Of a stretch of DNA of 64,000 bases, positions 55,477 through 64,000 are shown in pieces. The DNA comes from Candidatus Methanomethylophilaceae archaeon (GTDB lineage Archaea > Thermoplasmatota > Thermoplasmata > Methanomassiliicoccales > Methanomethylophilaceae), in the NCBI GenBank assembly GCA_017519045.1, contig JAFWTC010000022.1, forward strand, positions 1 through 64,000, in the 5' to 3' direction. Within the stretch, counting starts at the first letter, position 1; every line of letters starts with the position of its first letter. The notes under the pieces were generated by a model. The model made no database searches and was not told the DNA's origin. It worked only from the letters and a program-made list of their open reading frames with translations. The position numbers and the translations under genes are program-made.

Positions 55477-55770
55477 TCGGAATTTCTTCTGCGAAAGCGA
55501 GGTCCAGGTCCTCTTGTCGGTCAGCACGAGTACGCCTCCGCGTACGTCCACGACCACGGACCCCGTCGCCTCTGCTATGGCCTCGGCCACGGTCTTCGCC
55601 CCGTCCTCGGAATTGGACAGGACCTTGACCTTGATCACCCTGTTCTTCTTGAGCTGGGTCGAGATTTCCTCGAACACCCCCTGGTCCAGCCCGTCCTTTC
55701 CCACGTGGACGGTGGGGCTGAGGTCCACGGCCCTCCTCATGAGTTCCTTTCTCGCGTCCTTCTCAGTCAT
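55477..55770 (-). CDS. YhbY/CRM-domain RNA-binding protein
   Basis: A 97-residue YhbY family protein. DLSPTVHVGKDGLDQGVFEEI, then the basic LKKNRVIKVKVL, is the CRM (CRS1-YhbY) RNA-binding fold. In bacteria YhbY binds the pre-50S ribosome. Start ATG 55770. CGA at 55477-55479 is two codons before TGA 55471-55473. The first base of its ATG overlaps the TGA of the Rpr2 gene (55767). Confidence 0.82.
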
Positions 55771-56087
55771 TTTCTCTGCTCCTTGAGGTACGGCGTGCGA
55801 CGGATCTCGCCGCACATCCCGCAGGTCGTGACCACCTTGTGTCCCGACAGCCTGACGGTGCAGTTCACGCCAGGCATCATGGGCGCCAGACAGCGTTTGC
55901 AGTAGCGCCTGTCCTTAGGCATCTTGACGCGGGTCTTCATGCCGATGCGCCTCGCGAGGTCCACGTATCTGCGGGCCCTGTCGGGACGGTCTGAGCGTAT
56001 CGCCTCCTCGGACAGGTCCAGAAGACGCGATATGCGGGCGGACCCGATATCCTGCACGGTCCTTTGAGAGAGGTGCCTCCTCGACAT
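55767..56087 (-). CDS. rnp4: RNase P protein subunit Rpr2/Rpp21
   Basis: A 106-residue Rpr2/Rpp21 homolog, zinc-ribbon protein of archaeal RNase P that helps process tRNA 5' ends. The two CxxC pairs are CKRCLAPMMPG (residues about 63-73) and CGMCGEIRRTPY. Start ATG 56087. It ends with TGA overlapping the ATG of the YhbY gene (ATGA). Confidence 0.88.
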   Translation of the reverse strand: MSRRHLSQRTVQDIGSARISRLLDLSEEAIRSDRPDRARRYVDLARRIGMKTRVKMPKDRRYCKRCLAPMMPGVNCTVRLSGHKVVTTCGMCGEIRRTPYLKEQRK

Positions 56088-56135
56088 GTGTCGTGCCGGC
56101 CCACGGTACCCATCTATAAAAGGGGTTCGATGTGC

Positions 56136-57149
56136 TCATTCTATGTTCGGGAGGGCCGACGGCATCGACAGGAGCAGGTCCCTGATGTCCTTCTCTTCGC
56201 CGGAGAACTCTGATTTGGCCTCCACGTACGTCTTCCAAAGGAACACGAAATAGTCATGGAATGCCATGACGCAGGAGTCCCAGGAGTCCTTCGTCACCCT
56301 GATCCCCAGGGGGTCGTACCTGAGCGTCCATGTGTTCCTGGAAGCGTCGTGGTACGGGACCGCGGCCACGGCGTTGAGGAGGGGTATGTCCCTGTCGGAG
56401 GAGATCATCCTCAGGAATTTCACGATGCTGAGCTCCTCGATCCAGTCGATTCCGTCGATCCCGGTGATCATGTCGTCGGAGTTGCGCCTGATGCTTCCGC
56501 GGACCAGCACGACCTTGTCCCCCGAGAGCCTGCGGGCGGTGTCCGTCGGCACGGCCTTGGACAGGGTTACCGGCACGGCCGTCATGGAGTTCCTGAAGAG
56601 CCAGCGGTTCTTCTTCGGGTCCTGGAAGAGGGAGCCTATCGCGAATCCCCTGAAGTTGTTCCCCTTCTTGACGTACTCCTGCAGCTTGTCGCGCTTGAGC
56701 TTCCTGAACTCCTCCATCTCGCCCTGCCCGTCCTTCCCGTATTTGAGGACGTGCCCGGCCAGATGGTCGTTCAGGGCTATGAGGTCGCGGGCCACGTTTC
56801 CGCGCTCGAAGGGATCGGTGAACTCGGTGTCCATCCAGGCGCCGGTGCCTCCCTGCCCGAAGAAGCTCAGCGTCTTGCAGAGCTTCGCCATGGCGTCGTC
56901 GATCAGCACGTCGGCGTGGTCGGCTGGCCTGGTTCCGATCCCGCCGGACGACTGGCCTCCGGTCTTGAGTATGAATTTGTCGAGGATGGAGTCGGGAATC
57001 CCGTTCTGCAGCCTGAGGTCGGTGCGGATCATGTCCCTTCCGATATCTGTCAGAAGGTTCTGTATGTCGACGATGGTCTGACCGGCAACGGCTATCGCTA
57101 TTCCCTCGCTCTCGTCTTCCGCTACTACCTTGAAGTTGAACGGCTGCAT
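56136..57149 (-). CDS. conserved hypothetical protein
   Basis: A 337-residue soluble protein I do not recognise. It begins MQPFNFKVVAEDESEGIAIAVAGQTIVDIQ, looks mixed alpha/beta, and contains several conserved-looking stretches (FGQGGTGAWMDTEFTDPFERGNVARDLIALNDHLAG, and WLFRNSMTAVPVTL), but no motif I can name. It ends with TGA. Divergent from L10e. In-frame CGA is absent in 337 codons. Confidence 0.65.
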   Translation of the reverse strand: MQPFNFKVVAEDESEGIAIAVAGQTIVDIQNLLTDIGRDMIRTDLRLQNGIPDSILDKFILKTGGQSSGGIGTRPADHADVLIDDAMAKLCKTLSFFGQGGTGAWMDTEFTDPFERGNVARDLIALNDHLAGHVLKYGKDGQGEMEEFRKLKRDKLQEYVKKGNNFRGFAIGSLFQDPKKNRWLFRNSMTAVPVTLSKAVPTDTARRLSGDKVVLVRGSIRRNSDDMITGIDGIDWIEELSIVKFLRMISSDRDIPLLNAVAAVPYHDASRNTWTLRYDPLGIRVTKDSWDSCVMAFHDYFVFLWKTYVEAKSEFSGEEKDIRDLLLSMPSALPNIE

Positions 57150-57349
57150 CGTTGGGCGTATGCGTTCATCAGATAATAACGATTGGGAATGGTTCCCCTT
57201 TTCTACCAGTTATTATTATCGTATATGGGGCAGAATCCCGTGAAAGACGAAACCCTTATATCGGGGATGGTAATCAGACCCCAGTATAGCCGGGGTAGCA
57301 GTCCTGTCTTGACCGTTGCCCTAGACGCATTCCGATCAAGGTGGTATAA
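57150..57349. other. divergent promoter region upstream of L10e
   Basis: 200 bases of AT-rich sequence with an imperfect dyad (GATAATAAC about 57171-57179 and GTTATTATTATC about 57208-57219), a TATA element CCTTATATCG (about 57254-57263) for L10e, and GGTGG before ATG 57350. I see no gene here. Confidence 0.5.
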
Positions 57350-57868
57350 ATGGTTAGAAAGCCCGCTTCCATGTACAGGCAGATCAAAGGACAGGCGTAC
57401 ACCCGCCGCGAATATATGGGTGGAGTCCCTGCGAGCAGGGTAAGCCAGTATGAGATGGGGAACCTCAAGGCCGACTTCCCCGTCGTTCTCACCCTCAGGG
57501 TCGAGAACCGCGTCCAGGTCAGGCACATCTCCATCGAGGCCGGCCGTATCGCGGCCAACAAGGTCCTCAACGGACAGATCGGGACGGCCAACTATCACAT
57601 GACCGTCAGGGCGTTCCCCCATGTGGTCCTCAGGGAGAACAAGCTCGCCACCGGCGCAGGAGCGGACCGTGTGTCCAGCGGAATGCGTCAGGGGTTCGGC
57701 AAGACTGTAGGGACTGCGGCTAGGCTCGAGCGCAACCAGGCGATCCTGACCGTTCGCGTTCCCGCCGAGAAGGCCGTCATAGCCAAGGACGCCCTCTGGA
57801 GGGCCTCCATGAAGTTCCCTTCCCCCTGCTACATCGACGTGGAGAAGGGCGCCGAGCTCATAAGGTAA
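57350..57868 (+). CDS. rpl10e: 50S ribosomal protein L10e (uL16)
   Basis: A 172-residue archaeal uL16. The N-terminus MVRKPASMYRQIKGQAYTRREYMGGVP and later GADRVSSGMRQGFGKTVGTAAR are characteristic. It is a core large-subunit protein near the peptidyl-transferase region. Start ATG 57350. It ends with TAA (57866-57868) directly before the dph2 ATG. Confidence 0.95.
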   Translation: MVRKPASMYRQIKGQAYTRREYMGGVPASRVSQYEMGNLKADFPVVLTLRVENRVQVRHISIEAGRIAANKVLNGQIGTANYHMTVRAFPHVVLRENKLATGAGADRVSSGMRQGFGKTVGTAARLERNQAILTVRVPAEKAVIAKDALWRASMKFPSPCYIDVEKGAELIR

Positions 57869-58852
57869 ATGTTCGATTTCGAACTGGACCGCGCAGCAGC
57901 GTGGATAAGCGACGGGGGGTTTTCCTCCGTCGCGCTTCAATTTCCCGAAGGCCTCAAGGTAAGGGCCGAAGAGGTCGCCGGCATTCTCTCCGACAGGACC
58001 GGCGCCGAGATGATAATCGTCGGATACCAATGTTACGGGGCATGCGATCTTTTCGACTACAAGGGCGTCGCCGACGCCTTGATCCATTATGGACATTCTC
58101 CGATACCGTGCCTCGGCTCCGACCCCAATGTCCTCTACGTGGAGTCCCGCTCGGATGCGAGGATCGGCCCGGAGGTGATGGAATCGCTGAAGGCGCTTCC
58201 GGAGAGGGTCGGAATCCTGGCCGCGGTGCAGTACATCGGTCTGATCCCGGGGGCAAAAGCCATGCTGGAGGCGTCCGGCAGGAAGGTCCTCGTGGGGACC
58301 GGGGACGGCCGCATCTGCCATCCCGGGCAGGTCCTCGGATGCAACTGCACGGCCGCGGAGTCCGTGTCCTCGGATGTGGACGCCTTCCTTTTCATCGGGG
58401 AGGGCGACTTCCATCCTCTGGCCGCCGTCCTGGGGGCGGGGAGGGACGTCCTGGTCCTGAATCCCGTGAGCGGGGAGGTCCGGGACATGTCGCCGTTGAG
58501 GGACAGGATTCTCAGGAGAAGGTTCATGGCCATACAGTCGGCCAGGTCCGCCAGGAGCTTCCTGGTGATCGTCTGCACTAAGGCCGGCCAGAGGCGTGAC
58601 GCGGAGGCCGACCGCATCGTCCGTCTGCTTCGCGCCGACGGGAGGAAGGCGTTCAAGGTCCTGATGGAGGAGGTCACGCCCGCCGCCCTCATGGCGTACA
58701 GGGCGGACGCCTACGTGAACACCGGATGTCCCCGCATCGCCATGGACGACTCCGCCACGTATTCCAAGCCCATGCTCACCGTGACGGAGGCTGAGATCCT
58801 CCTGGGGCAGAGGGATTGGGACGGATACGAGTTCGACCAGATAAGGTCGTGA
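57869..58852 (+). CDS. dph2: diphthamide biosynthesis enzyme Dph2
   Basis: A 327-residue archaeal Dph2, the noncanonical radical-SAM enzyme that builds a 3-amino-3-carboxypropyl group on the histidine of elongation factor 2. Three dispersed cysteines (CYGACD, CNCTA, CPRIAMDD) hold the 4Fe-4S cluster, one per repeated domain. It follows L10e immediately (no gap) and may share its promoter. It ends with TGA. Confidence 0.92.
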   Translation: MFDFELDRAAAWISDGGFSSVALQFPEGLKVRAEEVAGILSDRTGAEMIIVGYQCYGACDLFDYKGVADALIHYGHSPIPCLGSDPNVLYVESRSDARIGPEVMESLKALPERVGILAAVQYIGLIPGAKAMLEASGRKVLVGTGDGRICHPGQVLGCNCTAAESVSSDVDAFLFIGEGDFHPLAAVLGAGRDVLVLNPVSGEVRDMSPLRDRILRRRFMAIQSARSARSFLVIVCTKAGQRRDAEADRIVRLLRADGRKAFKVLMEEVTPAALMAYRADAYVNTGCPRIAMDDSATYSKPMLTVTEAEILLGQRDWDGYEFDQIRS

Positions 58853-58868
58853 ACGGCAAATTGGCTTG

Positions 58869-58878
58869 TTTTTATATC
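58869..58878 (+). promoter_or_regulatory. TATA box of mtxX-queDCE
   Basis: TTTTTATATC centred about 25 bases before ATG 58899. Confidence 0.5.
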
Positions 58879-58898
58879 TGAAACTGCATGGGCGGGAC

Positions 58899-59642
58899 AT
58901 GTTCACTACGGAGACTCTGCTCTCCTCGAACCTGCCGGACGTAGTCGTCGGCATAGGCCGCGGTACAGACAGCGGCAACGTCGAGAGGAGCGTCCTCGCA
59001 ACGCGCGGGCACGACGTAAGGATATACGACGACCCGGAGGAGCTGGCGGGGGACCTCGCCTCAGGCGCCATAGACGCGGCGATTCGCGGGGACATGTCCT
59101 CGTCGGTCCTTCTTCCCATAGTCAAGAAGAAGCTCGGGCTTAAGGCTCTGGAGAGGGTGGTGTTTATGGAGCCGCCCAGCCAGAAGATGTTCATCCTCGC
59201 GCCGGTCGGAATCGACGAGGGATGGTCCAACGACCAGAGGTTCAAGCTCGCCGTCGGATCCGCGAAGCTCGCCAAGAGGGTGGGGATGGGCTCCAAGATC
59301 GCCGTGATGTCCGGAGGCAGATGCGAGGACGTCGGCAGATGCAAGGTCGTGGACAAGTCGATCGAGAGCGCCAGGACGATAGCCAAGAGGCTTTGCGAGG
59401 CCGGATACGAGGCCTATCATTCTCAGATTTTGATAGAGGACGCCGTGAGGGACGCGGACATAATAATCGCCCCGGAGGGGATCACCGGGAATATAATCTT
59501 CAGGTCCCTGCACTTCATCGGCGGGGTCCATGCGCTGGGAGCGCCCGTGGTGAACTCCGGCAAGGTCTTCATAGACACGTCCCGCGTGAAGGTCGACTAC
59601 AGGGACTCCATCGCGTTGGCGATGAGGCTCACGGAGGAATGA
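58899..59642 (+). CDS. mtxX: methanogenesis marker protein 4 (MtxX)
   Basis: A 247-residue MtxX-like protein with a phosphotransacetylase-like fold. [17 protein letters not shown] at the N-terminus and [25 protein letters not shown] toward the C-terminus are typical of methanogenesis marker protein 4; its exact role in methanogens is unsettled. ATG 58899 is preferred because the upstream in-frame sequence is a TATA box. Its TGA overlaps the queD start (ATGA). Confidence 0.85.
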   Translation: MFTTETLLSSNLPDVVVGIGRGTDSGNVERSVLATRGHDVRIYDDPEELAGDLASGAIDAAIRGDMSSSVLLPIVKKKLGLKALERVVFMEPPSQKMFILAPVGIDEGWSNDQRFKLAVGSAKLAKRVGMGSKIAVMSGGRCEDVGRCKVVDKSIESARTIAKRLCEAGYEAYHSQILIEDAVRDADIIIAPEGITGNIIFRSLHFIGGVHALGAPVVNSGKVFIDTSRVKVDYRDSIALAMRLTEE

Positions 59643-60118
59643 TCATGATACTAGAGATAGATGGGGGATATTCCGGAATAAAGTTCTCCGCATGCCATTT
59701 CATACCCAGGCACGAGAAGTGCTCCAGGCTGCACGGGCATTCCTACATAGTCCGTCTCCGCCTGGACGGCGACATCGGCGAGGACGGGATGATAATGGAT
59801 TTCGTCATACTGAAGAGGAAGCTCAGGGAGATGATCGAGGAGTTCGACCACAGGACCCTGATCCCGTCCAAGTCCAAGGAGGTCTCGGTCTCGGTGACTG
59901 ATTCGTCCGTGGAGGTCGTATCAGGATGCAAGAGGTACGTCTTCCCCAGGGAGGACGTCGCCCTCCTGGACGTTCCCACGACCACCGCGGAGGAGATGTG
60001 CAGGATGATGACCCTCCGCATGGCGTCTGAGATCGACTTCCCGCCCAACGTCAGGTCCGTGTCGGTCGGCCTCGACGAGGAGAGGGGCCAGACCGCATGG
60101 TACACGGAGGCCCTCCGA
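59639..60118 (+). CDS. queD: 6-carboxytetrahydropterin synthase
   Basis: A 159-residue QueD/6-PTPS family protein. Zinc ligands are the His residues in SACHFIPRHEKCSRLHGHSY, and ETTAEEMCRMM-like sequence with a catalytic glutamate follows. In archaea the enzyme makes 6-carboxytetrahydropterin for the preQ0 base of archaeosine. Starts at ATG 59639 (overlapping the mtxX TGA) or ATG 59645. It ends CTC CGA TGA; the CGA at 60116-60118 overlaps the queC ATG as CGATG, so either end is nearly the same. Confidence 0.88.
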
Positions 60119-60789
60119 TGAAGGCGGTGGTCCTCCTTTCCGGAGGGCTGGACTCCACCACCACTTTGGCCCAGGCGCTCGCGGACGGGTGCGAGGTCGT
60201 CGCCTTGAGCTTCAGGTACGGCCAGAGGCACACGAAGGAGCTGTCCTCTGCCGAGAACGTCTGCAGGCATTACGGGGTCCGCCACATAATCGTCGATCTG
60301 GACCTCAGCTCCTTCCGTTCGGCGCTCACCCGCCCCGACATAGACGTTCCCATGGACCGCGAGGGGAAGCTGGACGAGAGCATCCCCATCACCTACGTCC
60401 CTGCCAGGAACATAATCTTCCTCAGCGTGGCCGCGGGGCTCTGCGAGTCCGTGGACGCCGACAGGATATACATAGGCGCGAACGCCGTGGATTACTCCGG
60501 ATACCCGGATTGCCGTCCCGAGTTCTTCGACGCGTACGAGAGGATGATAGCCGTGGGCACCAAGGCCGGGGTCGAGGGCCGTCCGATCAAGGTGATGACT
60601 CCGATAATGCATGATTCCAAGGCCGACATAGTGCGCCGCGGCAAGGAGTTGGGAGCGCCCTTGCATCTCACGTGGTCCTGCTACAACGGCGGGGAGAAGG
60701 CGTGCGGCCACTGTGACTCGTGCAGGCTGAGGCTCAAGGGCTTCGAAGAGGCCGGATACAAGGACGAGATAGAGTATGAGGATCTGCGA
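60118..60789 (+). CDS. queC: 7-cyano-7-deazaguanine synthase
   Basis: A 223-residue QueC making preQ0 from 7-carboxy-7-deazaguanine. The PP-loop LSGGLDSTTTL (residues about 7-17) and a C-terminal zinc site (CYNGGEKACGHCDSCRLR) are clear. The first in-frame CGA at 60787-60789, after IEYEDL, gives the usual family length and overlaps the queE start by 14 bases. Conventional reading runs on to 61017 over queE. Confidence 0.92.
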
Positions 60790-61402
60790 GTTGTTCCTTT
60801 CCATACAGGGCGAAGGCCTCATGATGGGGGTCCCGACGTTCTTCATAAGGTCCGTCGGATGCAACCTGTCCTGTTCCTGGTGCGACACCGGGTATTCCAT
60901 GTCCGGCGGGGAGGAGATGTCCGTGGAGGAGATCATGCGCCGGGTCGGCGACTGCGCCCACGTGTGCGTCACCGGAGGCGAGCCCATGCTCCAGCCAGAC
61001 ATAACGGATCTGCTTGATGCGCTCGTCCGTGCGGGCAAGCACACGGTGCTGGAGACCAACGGGGCGACCGATCTGTCCAAGGTTCCCGACGACCGCCTGG
61101 TCATGATAAGCATGGACATCAAGTGCCCCTCGTCGGGTATGACCGACAGGATGCTGCTTTCCAATCTCGCGTATCTTTCCGGCAAGGACCAGCTGAAGTT
61201 CGTCATCGCCGACGACCGCGACTTCGACTTCGCGGTCGGATTCCTGAGGGACAATGAAGTGAAGGCCAATGTCGTCTTCACCCCGGTCGGAGGCGTGGAC
61301 AGGCTGGAGTGGCTCGTTTCGCGCGTCCTGGAGTCCAAGGCCGACGTACGCGTCCTGCCTCAGCTCCATAAGGTGATATGGGGCGACCGCAGAGCGGTGC
61401 GA
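60776..61402 (+). CDS. queE: 7-carboxy-7-deazaguanine synthase
   Basis: A 208-residue QueE, a radical-SAM enzyme. The cluster motif CNLSCSWCDTG (CxxxCxxC type with this family's variant spacing; residues about 29-39) and CVTGGEPMLQ are present, with RVLPQLHKVIWG near the C-terminus. It converts 6-carboxytetrahydropterin to CDG. The first in-frame CGA is at 61400-61402, after GDRRAV, 6 bases from the convergent gene's end. Conventional reading runs to 61765. Confidence 0.9.
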
Positions 61403-61408
61403 CCCCGT

Positions 61409-61759
61409 TCAAGCGTTCGTCTCGAAGGACCTTCTGCGTTCGAGCCTTCTCATGAAGTCCTTGACGCAGTCCTCCACGGTGCCGTCCTCGTCAGGCGACA
61501 CCCGGATTCCCGCCTTCTCAAGGATTTCGGCTCCGTGCATCCCGATCCCTCCGGTGAGGACCGCCTCGACGTTCCCGAGGGAGACTATGGCTTCAGCCAC
61601 AGCCACTCCCGCGCCGGAAAGCGAATCCTTGAACTCGTTCACTATGACGCGGTAGTCCAGGGTGTCCGAGTCGACCAGCAGGAAGAAGGGGGCGTGGCCG
61701 AAGTCGTCGGCCACATAGGAGTCCAGGGACTCCCCTTCGGATACCGCCAGGATCATCAT
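61409..61759 (-). CDS. NifX/NafY-type iron-molybdenum cofactor domain protein
   Basis: A 116-residue protein of the dinitrogenase Fe-Mo cofactor biosynthesis (NifX/NifB C-terminal) fold: MILAVSEGESLDSYVADDFGHAPFFLLVD, then GAGVAVAEAIVSLGNVEAVLTGGIGMHG. Such small proteins carry or chaperone metal clusters, often with a Mrp/NBP35 protein, as here. ATG 61759 (or 61756). Its ATG overlaps the CGA end of the Mrp gene. It ends with TGA. Confidence 0.82.
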   Translation of the reverse strand: MMILAVSEGESLDSYVADDFGHAPFFLLVDSDTLDYRVIVNEFKDSLSGAGVAVAEAIVSLGNVEAVLTGGIGMHGAEILEKAGIRVSPDEDGTVEDCVKDFMRRLERRRSFETNA

Positions 61760-62583
61760 CGGTGATCGACCGTCTTGATGATCTTCTCGGCGATGTCCTT
61801 GAACGCCTTGGCGGACGCCGAGTCGGGGCGGTCGAGCACTATCGGGACCCCCCTGTCCCCGCAGTCCACGACTCCGGGCTCTATGGGGACGCGTCCGAGG
61901 AACTGGACGTTCATCTCCTTGGCGGTGGCCTCTCCGCCTCCGCTCTTGAATATGTCGGTGATCTCGCCGCAGTGGGGGCATACGAAGCCGCTCATGTTCT
62001 CGATGATTCCGATGATGGGGATGTGGGCCTCCGCTCCGAACACCAGGGACTTCCTGCTGTCCAGGAGGGCCACGTCCTGAGGCGTGGTGACGATGACCAT
62101 CCCGTCGGCCTTGGGGATGAGCTGCACGATGGAGAGGGCCTCGTCCCCGGTTCCAGGAGGCATGTCGATCACCAGGTAGTCCAGCTCGCCCCAGTTCACG
62201 TCCTCTATGAACTGCTTGATGGCGCTCATCTTCACGGGTCCGCGCCACATTACAGGGGTGTCCTTGCTCTGGAGGAGGAACGCCATGGACATGAGCTTCA
62301 GGGAAGGGGGGACGTCCACGGGAATCAGCTTCTCGTTCTCCACCATGAGGCCCTGGTCCTCGACTCCGAACATCTTGGGGATGTTGGGCCCGGTGATGTC
62401 TATGTCCATCACGCCGGTCTTGTATCCCTTCATGGAGAGTGAGAGCGCGAGGTTCGAGGATACGGTGCTCTTCCCGACGCCTCCTTTTCCGCTCATGACG
62501 ATGACGACGTGCTTGATGCCCTTCAGCGTGTCCTGGATCTTGGTCTCTTCCTGGATGCTCTCTTCGGTGAGTAACGGTGACAT
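61759..62583 (-). CDS. Mrp/NBP35-type Fe-S cluster carrier ATPase
   Basis: A 274-residue P-loop ATPase. Deviant Walker A GKGGVGKST (residues about 34-42), DIDITGPNIPKMFG and the C-terminal CPHC motif (VCPHCGE) that holds a bridging 4Fe-4S cluster. It transfers clusters to apo-proteins. Start ATG 62583. Reading ends GATCACCGATGATG: CGA (61759-61761), overlapping the NifX ATG, then TGA (61756-61758), so the two ends are one codon apart. Confidence 0.92.
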
Positions 62584-62742
62584 TTGCGAATCCTCTGCCT
62601 TCGGTATCCTCCATCGCACTTTTAATGTTGTCATATGGCCCCTTCATTGCGAGGCTTTCGACGGGCCGTTCTGAATGTAGGCTGCGACGTGCCGTATCTG
62701 GCCGACATAATGTTTAATTCGGCTGGCTCCCATCCAGGACCG

Positions 62743-63594
62743 ATGGCTGACACTGTAAAGGACTACATGGTTCCGAGGGAGAAGGTCCGTTTCGTGACTC
62801 CGGATATGACTGTGGAGGACGTCAGGCAGGCGCTGATGAACTCCAGCTTCCACGGGTTCCCGATAGTCGAGAACGACTATCTCCTGGGATTCGTCACGGC
62901 CAAGGACCTCCTACGGTGCATCGACAGGCCCAACGAGAGGATCAGGAACGTGATCAGGTCCGGGTCGTTCTGCGCCACGCCTTCGATGTCGATCAGCGAC
63001 GCCACCCGCATCCTCTTCCGCTACGGGATCAGGAACCTCCCGGTGGTCGACGAGAACACGAAGAAGGTCGTCGGCATCATCTCCAACATAGACGTCGTCA
63101 GGTCCCACATCGAGAAGACCCGCCAGAGCAAGGTGGAGTCCGTCAAGGCCTTCCTGGAGAAGTACAACGACGTGAAGATAAGGGTCATGCCGGGGATAGT
63201 CAAGGTTCCGATTGAGGAGGTGATACCCACTCAGAAGGAGGTCTACCTCGACGAGCTCGCCGGGAGGCAGTACGAGCTGAAGAGGGGCCTAAACGAGCCT
63301 CTGATCATGATAAAGAGGCGCAACGGGTACCTTCTCGTGGACGGCCACCACCGCGTCATGGCGGCCAAGGAGCTGGGCTACAAGGAGCTCAGGGCGACGG
63401 TACTGGTCCCGAACGACCTTGACGTGAAGTTGGGCCTGGAGAAGACCGCCGAGCGCTGGGGCCTGAAGTCGCTGGACGACGTTGTCATAAAGAACGATGC
63501 GAAGCACCCGTTCATGGAGGCCGCCACGATGCTCCTGCCCAGCGAGCAGGCGGACGGGATAAACCAGAGGCTGATGAAGAGCGAGAACAGCCGA
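62743..63594 (+). CDS. CBS-pair and ParB-like nuclease domain protein
   Basis: A 283-residue protein. Residues about 1-125 carry two CBS domains (DYMVPREKVRFVTPDMTVEDVRQAL; ATPSMSISDATRILFRYGIRNLPVVD), which bind adenosyl nucleotides. Residues about 150-215 contain a ParB-like segment with LIMIKRRNGYLLVDGHHRVMAAKELG, as in ParB/sulfiredoxin-fold proteins. Known in methanogens as possible regulators; mode of action uncertain. Start ATG 62743. The first in-frame CGA (63592-63594) follows KSENS; conventional TAG at 63697-63699 adds 34 Arg-rich residues. Confidence 0.82.
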
Positions 63595-63705
63595 AGGCCC
63601 TTCGGCGCTCCTCTCCGGGGCTGCATCGGCCGTCGACGTCCTTTCCAATTCAGGCGCATCGAATCCGACAACAATTCTCGGCCATCGTCGGTGAAATAGA
63701 AAAAA

Positions 63706-63722
63706 GAGGGGTCTCCCCCTCG
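63706..63722. terminator. shared terminator hairpin
   Basis: GAGGGGTCTCCCCCTC with an A-rich stretch on one side, between the convergent CBS/ParB gene and ppsA. Confidence 0.5.
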
Positions 63723-63730
63723 ATGTTTGC

Positions 63731-64000
63731 TCAGAGCCTGTTCCTGAGGTTCCTAAGGTCCCTGAGGATGATCTTCTGCTCGGCGGAGGCGATTATCCTC
63801 TTGGTCTTGATGAACGTGTCAGGGTTCAGGGAGATGCAGTCGATCCCCTGCTCCACCAGAAACTCGGTGAATTCGGGGTATACCGAGGGACCCTGGCCGC
63901 AGATGCTCACGAACTTGCCGTTCTCGTGGGCGACCTTGATGAGGTGCGCTATGGCCCTCTTGACCCCCTCGTTCCTTTCGTCGAAGTATCCCATGCGGCC
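63731..64000 (-). CDS. ppsA: phosphoenolpyruvate synthase, 3' part
   Basis: The last about 90 residues of a PEP synthase (pyruvate + ATP to PEP + AMP + Pi), cut by the window edge. [41 protein letters not shown] is the conserved C-terminal end of the PEP-binding TIM barrel, including the catalytic cysteine (ICGQ). The frame is open to position 64000. It ends with TGA. Confidence 0.9.
   Translation of the reverse strand, partial: GRMGYFDERNEGVKRAIAHLIKVAHENGKFVSICGQGPSVYPEFTEFLVEQGIDCISLNPDTFIKTKRIIASAEQKIILRDLRNLRNRL

Noticed and set aside
63595-63699. C-terminal Arg-rich tail of the CBS/ParB protein
   Set aside because: The tail is low-complexity and would end in TAG, otherwise unused as a stop here; CGA at 63592 is the likelier end.
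1-64000. Sequencing or assembly error turning many TGA codons into CGA
   Set aside because: The flanking bases around the 26 CGA sites share no common motif, the sites occur on both strands, and TGA stays intact in 37 other genes. A random error rate high enough to hit 26 stops would also break many genes internally, which is not seen.
1-64000. CRISPR arrays, insertion sequences, prophage or integrase genes
   Set aside because: No spaced short repeats, transposase, integrase or phage structural genes were seen; the only long repeats are the coding repeats in the giant protein.

Overview
The window is archaeal chromosome, GC-rich and densely coded on both strands. It carries archaeal ribosomal proteins (S3Ae, L37e, L41e, L10e), Sec61-beta, class I lysyl-tRNA synthetase, an RNase P Rpr2 subunit, diphthamide synthase Dph2, preQ0/archaeosine genes, intron-containing tRNAs and TATA boxes close to start codons. 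Heterodisulfide reductase subunits (HdrC, HdrB), a MtaA/MtbA-type methyltransferase and methanogenesis marker MtxX point to a methanogen. No gene here ends in TAG, and one regulator has an in-frame TAG. Together these suggest a pyrrolysine-using Methanomassiliicoccales relative (Thermoplasmatota); this placement is inference.

Main observation: CGA behaves as a stop codon. Reading frames by eye I found no CGA codon inside any well-supported protein (roughly 19,000 codons, including a 2,260-codon gene with none), although CGA triplets are common out of frame and Ser-TCG is freely used. In 26 of about 66 genes the first in-frame CGA lies where the protein family should end, just before a neighbouring start codon, a terminator, a tRNA promoter or the end of a convergent gene. 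With the standard code these genes run on into other genes and tRNAs. TGA ends 37 genes, TAA 3, TAG none. I give such genes their CGA end and state the conventional stop in the text.

Layout. 1-11.5 kb: tRNA-Gln, paired winged-helix regulators with tandem operator dyads, adenylate kinase, FAD-linked oxidase, M50 protease, a PUA/PAPS-reductase/ferredoxin protein, membrane proteins, arginine decarboxylase PdaD, PAC2, M16 peptidase, hydrogenase maturation protease and a LysR-type regulator. 11.5-20.4 kb: hdrC (with an in-frame TGA) and hdrB, CDF transporter, lactamase-rubredoxin fusion, S3Ae, CPA2 antiporter, tRNA-Met, MFS and methyltransferase. 20.4-26.9 kb: ArsA-type ATPase cluster, AMMECR1, dihydroorotase, YkgJ-like protein, L37e, PurF, tRNA-Ala. 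27-37.3 kb: a giant repeat surface protein with its MFS partner, DapB and an AlbA-type regulator. 37.4-47.5 kb: PPOX protein, tRNA-Arg, L41e, tRNA-Trp with a C/D-box intron, a homoserine dehydrogenase-citramalate synthase-ACT-UPF0210 operon, tRNA-Ser, nitrilase, NadE, HMA protein, tRNA-Glu, CCG protein and NikR. 47.5-64 kb: acidic protein, antiporter, Sec61-beta, LysRS, HD protein, SerRS, YhbY, Rpr2, L10e, Dph2, MtxX, QueD-QueC-QueE, NifX-like, Mrp, a CBS/ParB protein and the 3' part of PEP synthase.

No CRISPR array, insertion sequence or phage gene was seen, and no gene-free stretch exceeds 300 bases.
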